From Phoebastria nigripes (Eukaryota > Chordata > Aves > Procellariiformes > Diomedeidae), in contig JAYKAV010002932.1 in NCBI GenBank assembly GCA_035582835.1, positions 956,252 through 1,020,251 on the forward strand: 64,000 bases of DNA. The letters are read 5' to 3'. Positions 29,001 to 43,009 of the stretch are shown here, in pieces. The notes below the pieces were generated by a model. That model was given only the letters and a program-made list of their open reading frames with translations, did no database searches and was not told the origin of the DNA. A program made the translations under genes and the position numbers. Every line of letters begins with the position of its first letter. The first letter of the stretch is position 1.

Positions 29001-32000
29001 TGCCCCAGCCCATTTCCGCCGGAGAGCTCCGTGGGGAGCTGGAGGGCACNAGGCCTCCCCTCCACGCTGGGTCGGGAGCTACCCCAGAACATCACTCGCC
29101 GCCCTGGCATGGATGACCCTGCAGTATTCCCTCTCAAAAGCAACATGGCCAAAACAAAGCAACCCAGATCCTCCCCCCGTCTGGCAGCACAGAGAGGCAA
29201 CCTTGCTCTCAGGAGCCAGCTAGCAGCACCCCTGCAAAGAGGCAGAGTTTCCCTGAGCAGCACCCAGCCAGCGCAGGAGAGAGGGGAGCCTGGAGCGTGC
29301 CCCACCGGGAGGGCCCTTCTGGGCTGAAGCAGGTTGATCGTATCTGGGCACAGGCAGGTGAGCTGGGAAGATCCAGCCACTAAACAAAATCACAGCAGTA
29401 TTTTGTATCAAAACATGATCCCCAGAAGCGAAACAAGGACTCTTGCTGCTGGTCATTTCTGGTTTTACCCACTAGCTTTCGGCAAAGCCAACCAACTTAC
29501 TTTGCTCCCTCTGTCTTGCAAAAGAGAAACAAGACTTCTCCTTCACGGCACCGCCACAGAGAGACGGACTTGGAGTCCGGTGGCAGCTCACAGCAGAGTC
29601 TTCACGGCACGCAGAGCCTGGTGCGCCCTTCCCAGGGAGGACGCCCCTGGCAGGCTGCGCTTTGCCCCAGGATCTCCAGCCGCCCACGCCAGCAAGACGA
29701 GCCGTTCTGCCAGCGTACTACAAAGCTGTCCCACCTTAACCATGCTGGTTTATTAAAGCTGAACCACTGGTGCATTTCTGTGTCATGAAAACAGCTTAGA
29801 TCAAACTAGCTGTTCACATGGGAAGAAATGTTCCCAAAGACTGCAGAAATTGCACCCATGCTAGGGCTTGCTGGAATAACCATGCTCATAGACCAGCTGA
29901 ACACCTAGGGGAAAAATAAGAGCTTTACAAAAGAATTAGGCTAAGTTTACTGAGCTTAAGTTCAAGATCTGATGGAATCACCAATGTCTAGTGCAGGTCC
30001 TTGGGAGCAAGGACCCATTGCAGGATATGAGACTCAAAAGGAGTCGGTTACCAGTAAAAGGATGGACAGAGGAGATGCTATTTCCAGCTAAAAATCCAGA
30101 TTAGTTCTTAACTGGAAGAACAGCTTTTACTGGCTCCTCTACTTTAAACTAACAACAGAAGATGAACCCACCATGCAATTGCTGCAAACACTGCTCCTGT
30201 TAAATGCAGGAGACAAGCAAAGGCCCCCCACGGGCTGGCAGCGTGACAAACCAAGCAGAACAAGGATCAGAGGACAGAGGGGACCCGCTGGACCAGCCCA
30301 TCCCTCTTTCCCTCTCTGGGGACAGCACCCCAAAACTTCCCTTCCCATGCCAGTGGTGTGTTGGCCGTCCTGCTCCTGCTATTCCCATGGGAAGCCTGTG
30401 CCAGGGCCCCACTGCTCTGACGGCCTTACAGTTTCTAGTTTATTTGTAGCCAGATTACACTCATCTCTTCTTGAGCCTGAAGAGCTTTCCTTCGCTCCCT
30501 GCTTGCTGCAAACGGCCATCATGCCCCGACTCAGACTTTGTTTTGCTAGGCTGAACACACCGAGCTCCGGCACGGTATTTCTGCGCTGTGTTTTCAGTGC
30601 AAGCCCGTTATCTCCCTCAAGTCCAGATCAGCGATGACCTGAAGCCATGCTTGGCTGTGGCAACGCCAACCATCGCCCATGCTGGCACACTCTCCGCCGC
30701 GTGCTGCTGCAGTATGGATGGGACAGCAAGCTGTGGCTGGTCTCGCTGCTCCAGCAAGCTTCACCTGCCCTGCAGCACTGCCGCGGGACTGCATAGGCAC
30801 ACCCGGTCACCCCTCATCCTTCCCTACCGTCTCAGAGCTTGTGGCCTTTATGGGTGGCTTGGATTCAGTGTGGACACGAGGGACTAAACCACAGCTGCAT
30901 GGGAGCCTACGCACAGGCTAGGCTGGAGCTTTGCTAGAGAAAACAAAAGAGAAAAGATGCAGATTCCCACNGCTCCTGTTAGCCCTGCTGGGTGCATAGC
31001 AGCATGACAGACACAACCAGGAGAGCACGACTCCATCACAGTCCCAAAGACAGAGAGGGCTTGGCCCACCCCAGCTATGGCTTCGATCCATCGACCTGGC
31101 TCTGTGCTCCCTGGTCGACCCAGGGTCTCACTTCAGGCAGCTTTTGGGTGAGGGGAAGAACGAACAGCAGGTCTCTGGATCCCCCCAGACCAGGGCATAA
31201 CTCCCAGCCCCGAGAGGTCTGTCTGAGGTTTCTCTACAGCAGTGAGCGCAGCCAAAGAGCTGGTGGGGCAGCACACAGTCCTGCATACAGAAACACAAGG
31301 CTTTCTAATCTGCCTCCTTCCCATGCTCAGCAACCCTGGCTCTAGTCAATTAGGGATCGATACCCCAAAGCCCACAGTTCCCATTACTGACACATCCAAA
31401 ACTGCTGACCACGAAGCTCTCCCACCTGTTTACAGCGATGATGAGAGGAGCTGATGCATTAGGGTCCAGTGTTCCCCGCTGGCTGTATTTCCCCCTGCTA
31501 CATCACACAGGCCCACTGCAGAAACAGTTTGGGATTCAAACATGGCAAGAGGAAAGGTCTGCCCATCTGACCTGCTCTCCAAATAGGTATGTCATCAAAA
31601 TCAACTGAAGCGCGGCATGTAGCGGGACCAGGGAACAGGTAACATTGCAACAGGTCCTAGCTGAATATATGCTAGCATGCCATAAAAGCTCACCCAGCAG
31701 CTCAACACATTGAATAGACAATGCCACGAGGAGGACAGCCGCAGATAATTCCTGCACTACCTGGAGACCCAAAGATTTGGTCTGTTAATGCCGTTCTGCC
31801 CAGGCAGCAGCCGTGTGCGCTTCAGGCTGCTTCCTCCCAGATGAAATCACCAAGGGTGAGACAAATCTGAGAAGGACGGAGCAGATCACTGGCAAGTCTA
31901 ACTCACGTGCAAACCCTGATGGTGCAGCGCTGGTCCCGTGCAGCTCTGAGTCAGCCTCACAGCGCAGCTGAGATCCACTCCCACGAGCAGAAACATGGCC

Positions 32001-33694
32001 TGCGTTGTCCTTGCTCCTCCTGCATTTGATAACTGGAGACCCACGGTGATTTGGCTTTGTTTTGCCTATGTGAGCAGTGGTTCCAGCCTCTGAGACAGGA
32101 AGCAGGATTTGTTCATACTCAACCACGTTCAGTGATGTTGGCACTTCAAAAGCTGCTGCTGCACATTTTTGGAGCTATTCCTCCACAAAAAATAACTTCC
32201 GATATTTAGAAGAGGAAAAAACACACTAAAACTAAATGAATAAATAAAAGGATACGACCACTTCCAGCTTCATTGCACATCAAAGAGACACAAATTTCAG
32301 CTTCCAGGCTTTTGTAAATACATCTTTAAAAGCAAAGTCGAGAACTCCAAAGAAGCTGGGCTCCCTCACTGAGGCCAGCCTCTTTCCTTTTAAAAGAGGA
32401 ACGGCATTGTGGCCAACACCACCCCAGCTTTCCTGGCACCACGAAAGCTACCTGTGTGCCATGGGCTTCTACCTGCTCCAGAAACAGGGAAATACTGAGA
32501 CTAGGAAGGCAGACAAATATGCTAGGTATGAGCACAGAAGGCAGATCAGATGCTGGCAAAATGTCATTTGACCGAAAGCCTGTTACCCTTTAAAAGGACT
32601 TTAGGGGTAGCCAGAAGAGACTGAACCAAGCAGGGTCAGATGAGCGGTGGACAGAGCCATACCCTGACCGTGGCAATCACAATTGCCTTCCTGCACAACN
32701 GCGTTTCTGAGCAGCATCTCCAAAGCCCAGCCTGGACCTGCTCTGCAGCGTGTTCTCTGCGTTACGCCTGTGCCACAGAGCAAGTCAGGATGCTGCCCTC
32801 TCCACGCGCATGCCCGCTCGCACACTTGCACACAGCTTGCAGCGATGTGGCTCAACTCCCACTGCTCCTGAAAGCACCACACACAATCCACAGCAGACAG
32901 CTCTTACCTTGAAAGGAAAGACAGCAAAAATCCCTGCTGAAAAAGCAGTATCAGTGGTTACTTCTGCCTGGTTTTTACNCAGAACAAAACAAAAAAAAAA
33001 AAAANAGAGATGTTTTCCCTGTGAGCGAGCCAAACTTCCCCCCCAGCCTTGCCTCTTCCTATGCGCATTTGCTGCCTCCAGCCTGCACACCGTCTCCCCA
33101 GAGCCAGGAGGGAAGGAATAAACAGCAGACAGTGCTGCAGCCTCCTTTAGAAAGAGGATGCCCTGGCAATCCTTGACCAGGCAGCATGTACCCCCTCCTT
33201 TACCCCGCTGTTAACCCTAGCAGCACCTCCTCAACTCATCATCCTGGTCCTAGGCAAGGCAGCAAGAGGGCGCATGCCTACAACACACTCGCGCAAGGCG
33301 CAGACGGAAACGCAAGTTAAGGACTAACGGAAAGGTCTGTTCTTTTTCTGAGCGACTCAGCTGCATTTCCCCAAGCGCAAGCCCTGCGCCTCCAGCACCG
33401 CTGCCAGGGAGTGCAAACCCACCGTGCAGAAACAGCCAGGCTGCTCGCAGAACAGCAGATTTCTCCCACACTTCTGCAGTCAGATTTCAGCTGCAGAAAA
33501 CTGCTGCTTCCAGGAGAAACAGGCTCTTCCTTCGGTGCGGGGATGGAGAGCTCTGCTGGCAAAGCAGGACAGCAGCAGTCCTTTAAAACAAAGGACTGCC
33601 GGAAGAGAAGGTTATTCACCATTCAATCCAGCTACGTCAGACGACCAAAGCTCCCCACTCTGCTCTACANTATGCGAATCTCTGGAGGAGCATC

Positions 33695-33760
33695 CCCCCG
33701 CTGCAGTCATTTACCTTGGGACCTCGGACATGTCGTTTGACCTTCTGTGTGCCACCCTAA
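33695..33760 (+). repeat. MIR SINE core remnant
   Basis: The order TTACCTTGGGACC, then GGACATGTCGTTTGACCTTC, then TGTGTGCC follows the MIR core landmark in which a splice-like TGACCTTGGGCAAGTC block is followed by an ACCTC...TGTGCC block. It is diverged. Confidence 0.5.
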
Positions 33761-36700
33761 CCCAGCAGGCAAATCAAGAGCTGGATCCTCGCTGGAAGCC
33801 AGGTGCTGTGTCCAAAGCAAGATTTCTCAGGGCATTAAATCCAAAGCACAATCAGATAATCTCCACGACGCAGCCCAGGCTCAGCTGTCCTCAGCCAGAG
33901 ATTCAAATTACTGCTTCGCACAGCTCCTCTGTATGGATATCAGGAAAACCGTACACAAAATCCCCCTGCTTAAGACAAGGATGGTTTATCCGCAACACCC
34001 ACAAAGGGTTACGTGCAGGAGGAGCGCCTGTCAGGACCTGCTGCTGCCTCTGGGATTCTCTCCACTGCTATTAGCCTCCAGATGGGCTGACCAAGTGCTT
34101 GTTGGCTCTCCACACCCGGGCTGCAGCAACAGCATTGCCAGGACCTGGTTAACCTGAACATTTAAAGAAAAACCAGCCAAAATGAAAAGAACGAACTGGG
34201 GTAACTCTTCGCTCTCTGCTGTGGGCTCCCAAGCCGCAGCATACAGTTGCAGGAAGCATCACACGTCTGCAGAGCTCACCGTGCCGGCGGTGACATCCGA
34301 CAAGAGCCAAGAGGGGCTGCAAGGGAGCCTGTGAGCTGCCAGTCCCTCCCACTCCCAACACTCAGGGTTTTAGAGGCAGCCTGGGGTTTCTCCATGGAGC
34401 ACCCCAATTCCTTTATAGCCCACCAGCTCACAGAGCTCTGCCACAGACGGCAGTGGCAAGTTCTGCTCTTCAGTTACCTACACGAAAAAGTGTCTCCTAC
34501 TGTCACAGTCTGCTGCCTGCCCATTTCAATGGCACCTCCCAGCTCTCGCATGGAGAAGATGAATACAGGATGATTACCCACTACGTCTCACAGCACAACT
34601 CAGGATTTTATAGATTTCCTTCCCAAAACTATACTAAAAATATTCCTTTATGCACCCCATTTTTCCATTACTCCCTCATTCTATAGAATTTTTTGAGAGA
34701 AAGTCAAATAATACAGCTACATCATTGCTGAATCAAACTGATTAGATGTGTGACTTCCATTAAATAACACAGTAAGCTCCAAGGGAGGAGGAAATTAGAG
34801 TCATAGAGGATCAGTGCTTTTGTAGAGATGTAGCCGCATTTCAGTTTCAGAATTAATCAGAGCCCAAGAGCCTATTCAGAATTCCCTTGCAGATTTTGCA
34901 ACACAATGAAATAATTTTGAATACATTGGTGGTGATTCCAGATCCGTTCTCCTTCAAGTGATGTACAAAACATATGTCACGGTACTGAAGTTTTCTTATC
35001 CAAGGCATAGCACCAGCTTGCTATAGGACCNACTCCAGTCTCCAACAACGTTAGCATTTTCTATCCTCACAGATACCCCTGCCTTGGCACCAGAGAACCT
35101 GCTGACATTTAGATTTAACAGGTACAATGTCACCTTGCTTTTTTCTTCTGAGGACTAGTGAGAAGTGCTCTATGTCACTCAATTTTATTTAAGGCCATGG
35201 CTCACTCTTTGCAAAGAAGCGTGGTTTGGGGTTAAGCAGTGAGTGTGTGTGTAAGGTCTGAGATCTCTCCCGAGTCCTACTGCCGACAAGGAGGACCCAC
35301 GCACGTCCAGAGACATGTGCACCGGAGGAACTCCTCCATGCTGAGGCCACTCATGTTATCACACTCACCTTCTTGCTCCCACGGCATGACCAGACCTTCC
35401 CGTTTCCAGACCAGGACCTCTCGGGGTGGCCTAGGGCCCTGCTAGCATGGGGCTTGCTCGTCCCATGGAGTTTGACAGGAGCAGGGTACCCTGCACTCCC
35501 CTGCTCCCAAGCCCAGCTCATCTGGGCTGCTCAAAGACAGATGACAACGTCCCAGCTCACAGAGGGGGAAACCCCCCGGGTTAATCGACAGCCATTGAGT
35601 GTGCNCAGTGCTGGGTCATCTCCAGCAGCACTGCGGTGGCTCAGAGGGAGCACTGGGACGCACCCCTGAGTCACACACAGCTCCTGCCGGTCCCGTTTCT
35701 CCCTCCAGTTCCAGCCAGACTCGGCTAGTCTGCACTGACTTCCCAGTCCAGGGAAGTCATCTTTACTCCAAAGCATTTCATGACTTTGGTTTCAGCTTGC
35801 AGCACCAAGTTCCTACCAACTCCTTCGTAACCCCTTCCCCAAAATTCTGTTGCTATCTGCTGAACAAAGCCACGTAACGAGCTGCTACATACCTGTCCCT
35901 CAGACCATGCCAAAAGCTGCTTCCTCATGAGCCTAATTTGCCACTACTGCTTGCTCAGAGGCAACACAGCAGTCCTACCAGGGGAGACAACGAAGACATG
36001 CAAAGCCACATCGTTAGCCTGGCTCACTTCAACGTAAGGAGATCTGACAAGAACATTGACCAAGATACAAATCAGCTAGCCAAGTTCAGCAAGATCTGCA
36101 GTCAGGCACGCAGAGCTGTATTCCCTTCAAAAACAAGGATGAAGGAAGAGAGATGATGTCTTCATACCTCTCCAGGCCACAGCTCCAGGCACCATCCCAG
36201 TTTTGGCATGCATGGGACATCACCTGGATACGAGCTGCACTGACTCCAGAACTGCGGACAAAGCAAGCAGAAGACCTCTCGCTGAAAATCTGGACACAGC
36301 ACCTGGATTCAAAGCATCCCTAATATGCAGCAACGCACCTCCTCAAGTCCCTGTTCTAAGCTTTTCTAAACCCTTTCTCTGCCTCTCTGTCAAGGCAACA
36401 CCTCACTGCTTTACTGTTAAATTAAAAGCATCGCTGGTCAGAGGGTTTCAAACAGTCCTAAGGCTGGGTCACTGCTCTCACAGCAGGGGATGAGACTGGT
36501 GAAAATTCAAGCGCATGATACCAAGATGCCCTCAGGGCAGGTAGATAGCTCAGCTGCTCTGGAGGATTCAGGACTGAAATCCTCTCCTGAGCCTGACGAA
36601 GACAGAGCAGCTCCCACAGCTACAACACTAAACAAGCTAGGAACTGTTTTCTCTCTCATCAGAATAGCCCAGCAGCNAGCTCAAAACTGAGCTCCCACCG

Positions 36701-38606
36701 TGCTAATGCATCCTGAATCGTGGCACCCAAGAGGGAGTCTGAAAGGCTAAAATAACACCACCTGTAGCTTGAAGCCACAAACTTTGGGGGAACCTCCATT
36801 CCCAAAATGCAAATATGCTCCAGATGACATCTCTGTGGAAGACCTACAACAAGCCCAGGGGAAGAGTTGGTATTTAACAGCAATGGAAACGGTCTCTAGT
36901 CCCAGCTTTGCTCTCTTGCTCAAAGACTACGTTAAGATTTTGGAGGAGCNGAATGGTCAGAGCAGAGCAGGTGGGAAGGGCAAGCTGAGCCTTCAGCACA
37001 TACCCACGCCTCCTGTGACCACTTCCTTATATACCATAAAGCAGAATAAAGGCGCTAAGTTAATCAGAAGACAAACCGAACACACCTTTAAGAAAAGGGC
37101 AGCACGCACACACTAGCAGCAGCTATTTATCCAGTGGTCAGTTAAAAATGCAAGCCCAAAGGAGTCAGCAGCAGCACAGAAATCCCATCGCGACTGCCTT
37201 CCTCCACACCGTGTTCCAGTCTTTGTCCTCCCCTCCAACGCAAGGCTCCAATGCAAGGCTCCAAAGCTCCCCTTCTGCCACGTGTTGGGTGACCGGGACC
37301 CCCGAGGACCTCAAAAGCATCCCAGGTTGGAGAGTCACTGCAGCAGGGGTACAGTGTTGGCTTTAGTCTATGATTTCCTCCCAAAATGAAGCTGCGCTGA
37401 ACCCCAGGGGTTCCCTTCCTTCTCTTAAAAGGGTGGNCTGCTCCTGCCTACATCACGACGACTAATTTATTCTCAGAAAGGCTAATTTAATCTGGCAGTG
37501 AATGTTCTCAAAGCCTCCTTGCACAGAAAAGCTTTTATCTTGGTTGGCTTAACAACAATACAGCATATCCAAAAACGTGGAGGGATGCTAAAGAAGAACA
37601 CTACCCTTGTGTTTTGAGTCCTCTAGTACTTTTGTCTGAGAAATTTCTCTTGGTAACCACAGACTTTGAGAAAACATAGAGTGCCTCTGGTTTTTTTAAA
37701 AAGCCAACTGTGTTTTCAAGGCAAAATACACAACAGCTCGGGCTACTTCCCCCTCGCATGCAACCGTGTCTTGATAGAAAGAGCTGTGCTCTTAATAAAA
37801 CTAAAACCCAGCGAAGATTGTTTAGTATTAGACACCATGTTCACGTCCAACCGCCCATCAACACAGCAAGAGTGGCGGCCAGCACGCCTGGCCCGGGCTG
37901 TACCTGCCACTGGAAGGTGACTTTCCCCAGCCCACACTACAGAGGAATAAACTTCAGAAGAAATTCAAAAGCCCTCCGTGTTAAGAAGCTGTGTAACTGC
38001 ATCATGAAGCATTTCAGAGAGAGCATCCTTCAGATTTCCAGCCTCTGCCATCTGTGGGGGGGCAAGAACTAATTAAGCAATCAGAAAGCTTTTTTTCATT
38101 GTTTTTAAATTCTAGTTCATATTTTCCCCTTACTTGTGAAAGCATGCACAGAGGCAGCATCCATCCAAGGTCACGGTTAGCCATTTGAACCGGAGTGCAC
38201 TGTCTCTTAGCTCTGCAATGAGAGTCACCGTATCACCCGTGTCGTACGGACACGGCATGAAGAAGCGGTCCTCACCTGGACCTACCCCTTGCAAGGCAGA
38301 TCACTGGAGAGCCAAGCAGTGTCCCTTGGAATCAGAGGGGCTAAACCAAGGGTTTTTAAAGCATTACAATAGACATAGCTGTACCAGGATAACCCTCCAT
38401 GCTCTTAGGAGTGTCACTGTCATCCTGCTGCAAAAGAAAAGCTGGTGCTGTGCAAGGATCACAGCCTGGATCATGCCTGAGAGGGCTCCTTTGGTACAAG
38501 GGCAAGAACACGCCCCAGATGGCGTCCAACAATTTAGGACGATTCAGTAATTTGGGTACAAGGAAAAAATCAGAGGGAAGCAGAGCGTTAAGACAGGCCA
38601 GAGGAG

Positions 38607-38645
38607 AAAAAAAACAAAACAAAACAAAACAAAACAACACAACAC
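38607..38645 (+). repeat. (AAAAC)n microsatellite
   Basis: At least four AAAAC units follow an A8 run and decay into CAACAC. It lies in the CDIP1 intron. Confidence 0.8.
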
Positions 38646-38748
38646 TCCCCTTGTTCCTATCTGTCAGGAACCGCTGTCCCAAGAATAGCCTATTCAGAAA
38701 CCAGGAAACTCAGAGAGCAGCAGGGAAGGGCTGAGTCATGGCCATCTG

Positions 38749-38767
38749 AAAAAAAAAAAAAAAAAAA
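38749..38767 (+). repeat. Poly-A tract of 19 bases
   Basis: An uninterrupted A run 100 bases after the AAAAC array. It could be a retroposon tail, but the flanking body is not recognised. Confidence 0.6.
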
Positions 38768-40679
38768 CCACAACAAAACAACCCGAAAGGGAAGGAGAGA
38801 AAACATGGACAGCAGCTGTTCTGGGTCTTGGAGATACGAACAAGTCAGACCAGAACATATTAGCCAATCTTTATTTTTAAAAGCTCTGCAAACACATGGT
38901 ACTACCATAAAAAGCAGTCGACCCTCCCTCTGCTCCTGGGCGGCAAATTTAGCTCTGGTTGAATCAGGCAAAGTTGGTGGTGCTTCCCGGCACCAGCCTC
39001 TCGACGCAACACTCGCTTGGCTGTGCACGGCTGCCAGGACACAAACTNCTCCCCATTTATGCCCTGATCTTTGCCTTTATTTGCTCCTCTACAGCATTAG
39101 CATCCTAGTATTACAAAGACTTACAGACTGGACAAATGCTTTCCAGAAAGGAAAGTACAGTCCATTTCAGGGATGCTATTAGCAGAGGGTGAAGAGCCGT
39201 TTCCCTTACCCACGCTGGAAGGGCACGAGGTAAAGCGCGACTTGGACGGGTTTCCTACGACTCTCTGTGAACGGCCGAGCAGCAGACAAGTGCTCCCATC
39301 TCGCAGCCAGCCTCAGCGCTGCCTGTCTAGCCCCCAGGAAGGCCAGGCTATGGTTAAGTTTTGCTCAAGTCTTCCCATGTGACAATCTTTGTTCCGCGAC
39401 CTAAATGAAATCAATTTTACAGTAATTGTCCCCGGGACAGTAATCTTATTCACTCACCCATAATCTAAAAGATTATACCTGCTCTCCAGCTGTGGGGCTC
39501 TGGAAGGAAGCACAAGGGATTTCTGAGCAACGAGGGCTTATTTTTTAATACAATTCCTCGGCTACCCCTCACAAACGAGGGAGGGGGCTGTATCTTTTCA
39601 ATCAAATAACTGTGCTTCAAAACATGTTGGGGGAAAAAACCCTCCAATTCACTTTATCTTGCGCTNTGAGGTTCTGTCAGATTAAAGATGCAAAGGTAAG
39701 AAGTGGGAAGACCCTCCGAGTCTGTCCCGGCAGGGAGCGGGCTGACTGTGCCTGCCATCCCCAGACTCTGGCAGATAACACGTACTCACGTGTAACCACA
39801 CCTCAGCCACCACGTCTTGTCTCGGTAAAAGATTCAGTTGTCAAATGATGTAAGTCAGGGCTTCCTTTGTAAAGATACGTGCAGTAGATACCATTTTGGG
39901 AAGTCAGTGCTCACAAAAACAATACTGGCTGAGATCTGGAGCGAGGAGGGAAGCATACTGTGTCTACACACGCAGCCCAACAGCAAGAGAGAGCAAGCCT
40001 CTGTGCTTTTCCTTTTTACCTCTGCAGAGTCCTTTTACTCTGAGAGTGGGCTGTATTTTTGTTTTTTTTTTTTTTCATGGGGGGAGCTCAGGGAGCCTAA
40101 CTTACCCCTCTGCAGCGGTCGAAGAGCCTCTCCCTGCAGCCTGCACAGGTCCCCAGGTCTCCCACCGCCCACCCCAGGCAGGGCAGGGGAATGCACCCTG
40201 CTGAGAAGGCAGCTCCCACAGACCCAACCTCTTCCCAGCACCGGGACTTCCTGGGATAACTACAACACAAGGCCTTCGCACGTAGACCCAGCCTTGACAC
40301 TAACTCCCAGAATGAGAGCTCAAGGAAAGTGTCCCAAAGCAAACAGGCTCTCATGGTTCAAATTTTAAGTAAAATTCTGTTTCTCTGCAACCACGCAATG
40401 CAACGAGTAAATAAAGATGAAATACAGCCAGAGCATGGGATGTGCATGTACCACGGTAAGATGTGATGGATGGAATTTATGATTGTAAATTCGAATGCAA
40501 GACAAAACTTAAAAGTTTAGAAGGTAGAGAAGATTTTCTTTCTAAATGCAGAAACTGGGTATCAAAGAAGGTTCGGGGACATACACAGTTGGGAATGTCT
40601 ACCTGCATGCTGGTTCAAGGCAGAGGGACCACCACCTCAGCACAAATGCTTTATCTTAAATTCTCTTAAATCTATGAGA

Positions 40680-40755
40680 GAACTGGGTATTGTCCCATTT
40701 TTTTATGTATAAAGGAGGTAAAGGAAACATAACTTAGGACTAATGCAAAGTTACC
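40680..40755 (+). repeat. Possible MIR 3'-half remnant
   Basis: ACTGGGTATTGTCCCATTT, then AAGGAGGTAAAGGAAAC, resembles the MIR part in which a TATTATCCCCATTTTACAG block leads into GAGGAAACTGAGG. It is weak. Confidence 0.3.
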
Positions 40756-43009
40756 TTACTAATCACAATAGGTAATAGAGAAACAGATTACTTAATTAGC
40801 ATGGAAAGCCCCAGCTCATTTCTTCATTCTCTGATCATCTCAGGTTTCGTCATGCTAAGAGGTACAAAGTTGAACACACACGGCCGGCAGCTGTTCTTCA
40901 CAATTCCTAAGATGCTAATTACATTGCCATCTTTTGGGGTTATTTCTTGTATTTTCTTACTCTAAATTCAGGCCTGCTAAGAGAGTTCAGATTACAGACA
41001 GCTGCACTACAGTGGGGCCTCACACAGGAGATGCGTGGCATAAAGCAGCTTCCTTCCTACCTCCATCCTCCCCCCAGATCTACGGCCAGCACAGGCCTGC
41101 TGTACTCTCTGGGCTCTCAAACAGCCCTTTTCCACCACCACAAATACAACAAATTTTACACTGCAGCCACGAGGCAGCTCTGAATGAATGAGCCCAAAGC
41201 AAAACTGTAACAGCAGCCAAGACTTTCCCTGAGCGTTTCATGCCAGAAGTAAAAACTGCGCTCCCCCTGCCTCAGAGACTTTATACTGTTGAGAAAATGG
41301 ATTGTGGTTTCCTACGGCATCTGTACTAATTGTGTTCCCTTCGATCAGAGAAGGAGATATGTCCTTTGCAGAGCATGCAAAGATCTGACACTGCTTAAGA
41401 AAATTGCACTGCTTCCCTCCAGTTGCGAGACGGATACCGAGTGCCGATCGGGAACAACAGGAAAACAGCAAGGTGAGTATCACATCCCAAGGCAGAAGTT
41501 GCTCATCATGTGTTTTTTGAAGGAAAAAAGGTACATACACATCTGTGTTTGCAAACTTGTGTGCTCGGGTGCCTTGCTCTGAAATCTTCAGGAGAGTCAA
41601 TTGGTTTCAGGCTAGAGTACTTTGCCTGCACAACAGTTGCAAAAATCAGGTCCTGGAAGCAAAACCAACCAAAAACATCCAACGATTTGCGGAACAACTG
41701 AAGTTCCCACTACAAACCATCACTTTTACTGTATCGGGGAGAAGGGAAGAGTACTGTACAATTAAAATCTTTCCTTTTAGAACATCATTGACTGCTGCTA
41801 AGAGCCATGAGGCATATCAGCATCTATTTGTTGTTTTCCAACTCTCCTGTCCTCCCTGTTTTCAGCAACTTTGCACAGATCAGTCTGGGAGAACACCTTC
41901 TCACCGCAGTTTGATGAGAAGTTGGCATATCTGTCTAGAAGCTCAAAGGTATATTCAGTCCTGCTGCCTTCGTTATTATTTTAATCTGCATATTATGCAA
42001 ATACTATTTTCTCCTTGTCTCACCTGGCAGCCACCAATCTTTTCCTCGGCTTGGTGCAAAGCTGAGGAAACGTGAGCCTGCACACAGAAAAACTGTCACA
42101 GTACTGATGGTACATTCAGCACGTGTACCGAGCCGTGGTAATACCAGCAAAAGTGACGCACAGCCCCGTTGCAGACCCTACAAAAAACGCTATTAAAGAG
42201 AGTTTAAAAAACTTAACTTCTTTCAGTCTAGGATACTCTCTCCTGATTAAAGCAATTATAAGAAATCAAATGTAGGGCTTTACAATGGTACCACAAACAG
42301 ATGTAGAACACCTAATTTCATATTTCTCTTCACCCATAAGCAAAAAACTGGTCTTGGATCAGAGCAGATACTAGAAGTCTGTGTATCTCCTTCCAAAACC
42401 ACTCATCCTTGTACTGGAAGATCTCTGCATCAACCACATCCTTTAAATACAGGTATTTATCTGCTAAATTCACATTTGAAGGGGAAAAAAGATAATCTTT
42501 TACATAATAAAGTTACTTTCATCCCTTCTCTCGCTACGTTAGCGAGTAACACTGGCAATGGGAACACTTCTGCAGATGACAACACTGTGCCAAGGACCCA
42601 AAACCCCCTGAAACACATACAGGGTGGGTGTTGTGGACAGGCTCTAGTCTGGCCCCTGGCTGAACGCCCTTCAGCTACAGGAGTGCATTAGCTGTGCTCC
42701 CAGAGTGCATCTGCCAGTTGTGCTTCAACCAGAAGGAAAGCAGTCGCCGCACTTTGCATCACTGCACAATTTCCCACGCACAGAAAGCATGGCTGATTAG
42801 GAAGTGAGCTTCAAAAACATGCTCATAAACAAAACAAGGCGCTGACGGAGACACCCTCTCTCCTTTTGTAACAGCAGCTGAGACAGAGCTCCAGTCAGAA
42901 CAGAAACATGCGGAACTGAATTTCAGAACTGAATTTTAGGTGCAGGACCTGTTGAGGGAACACAAGAAGAAACTCAACACAGTCTTCCATCTTCTTTTAA
43001 ACTAGAGAT

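Noticed and set aside
38607..38767. AAAAC array plus poly-A as a SINE insertion
   Set aside because: No internal promoter boxes or recognised body next to the tails; treated as simple repeats.
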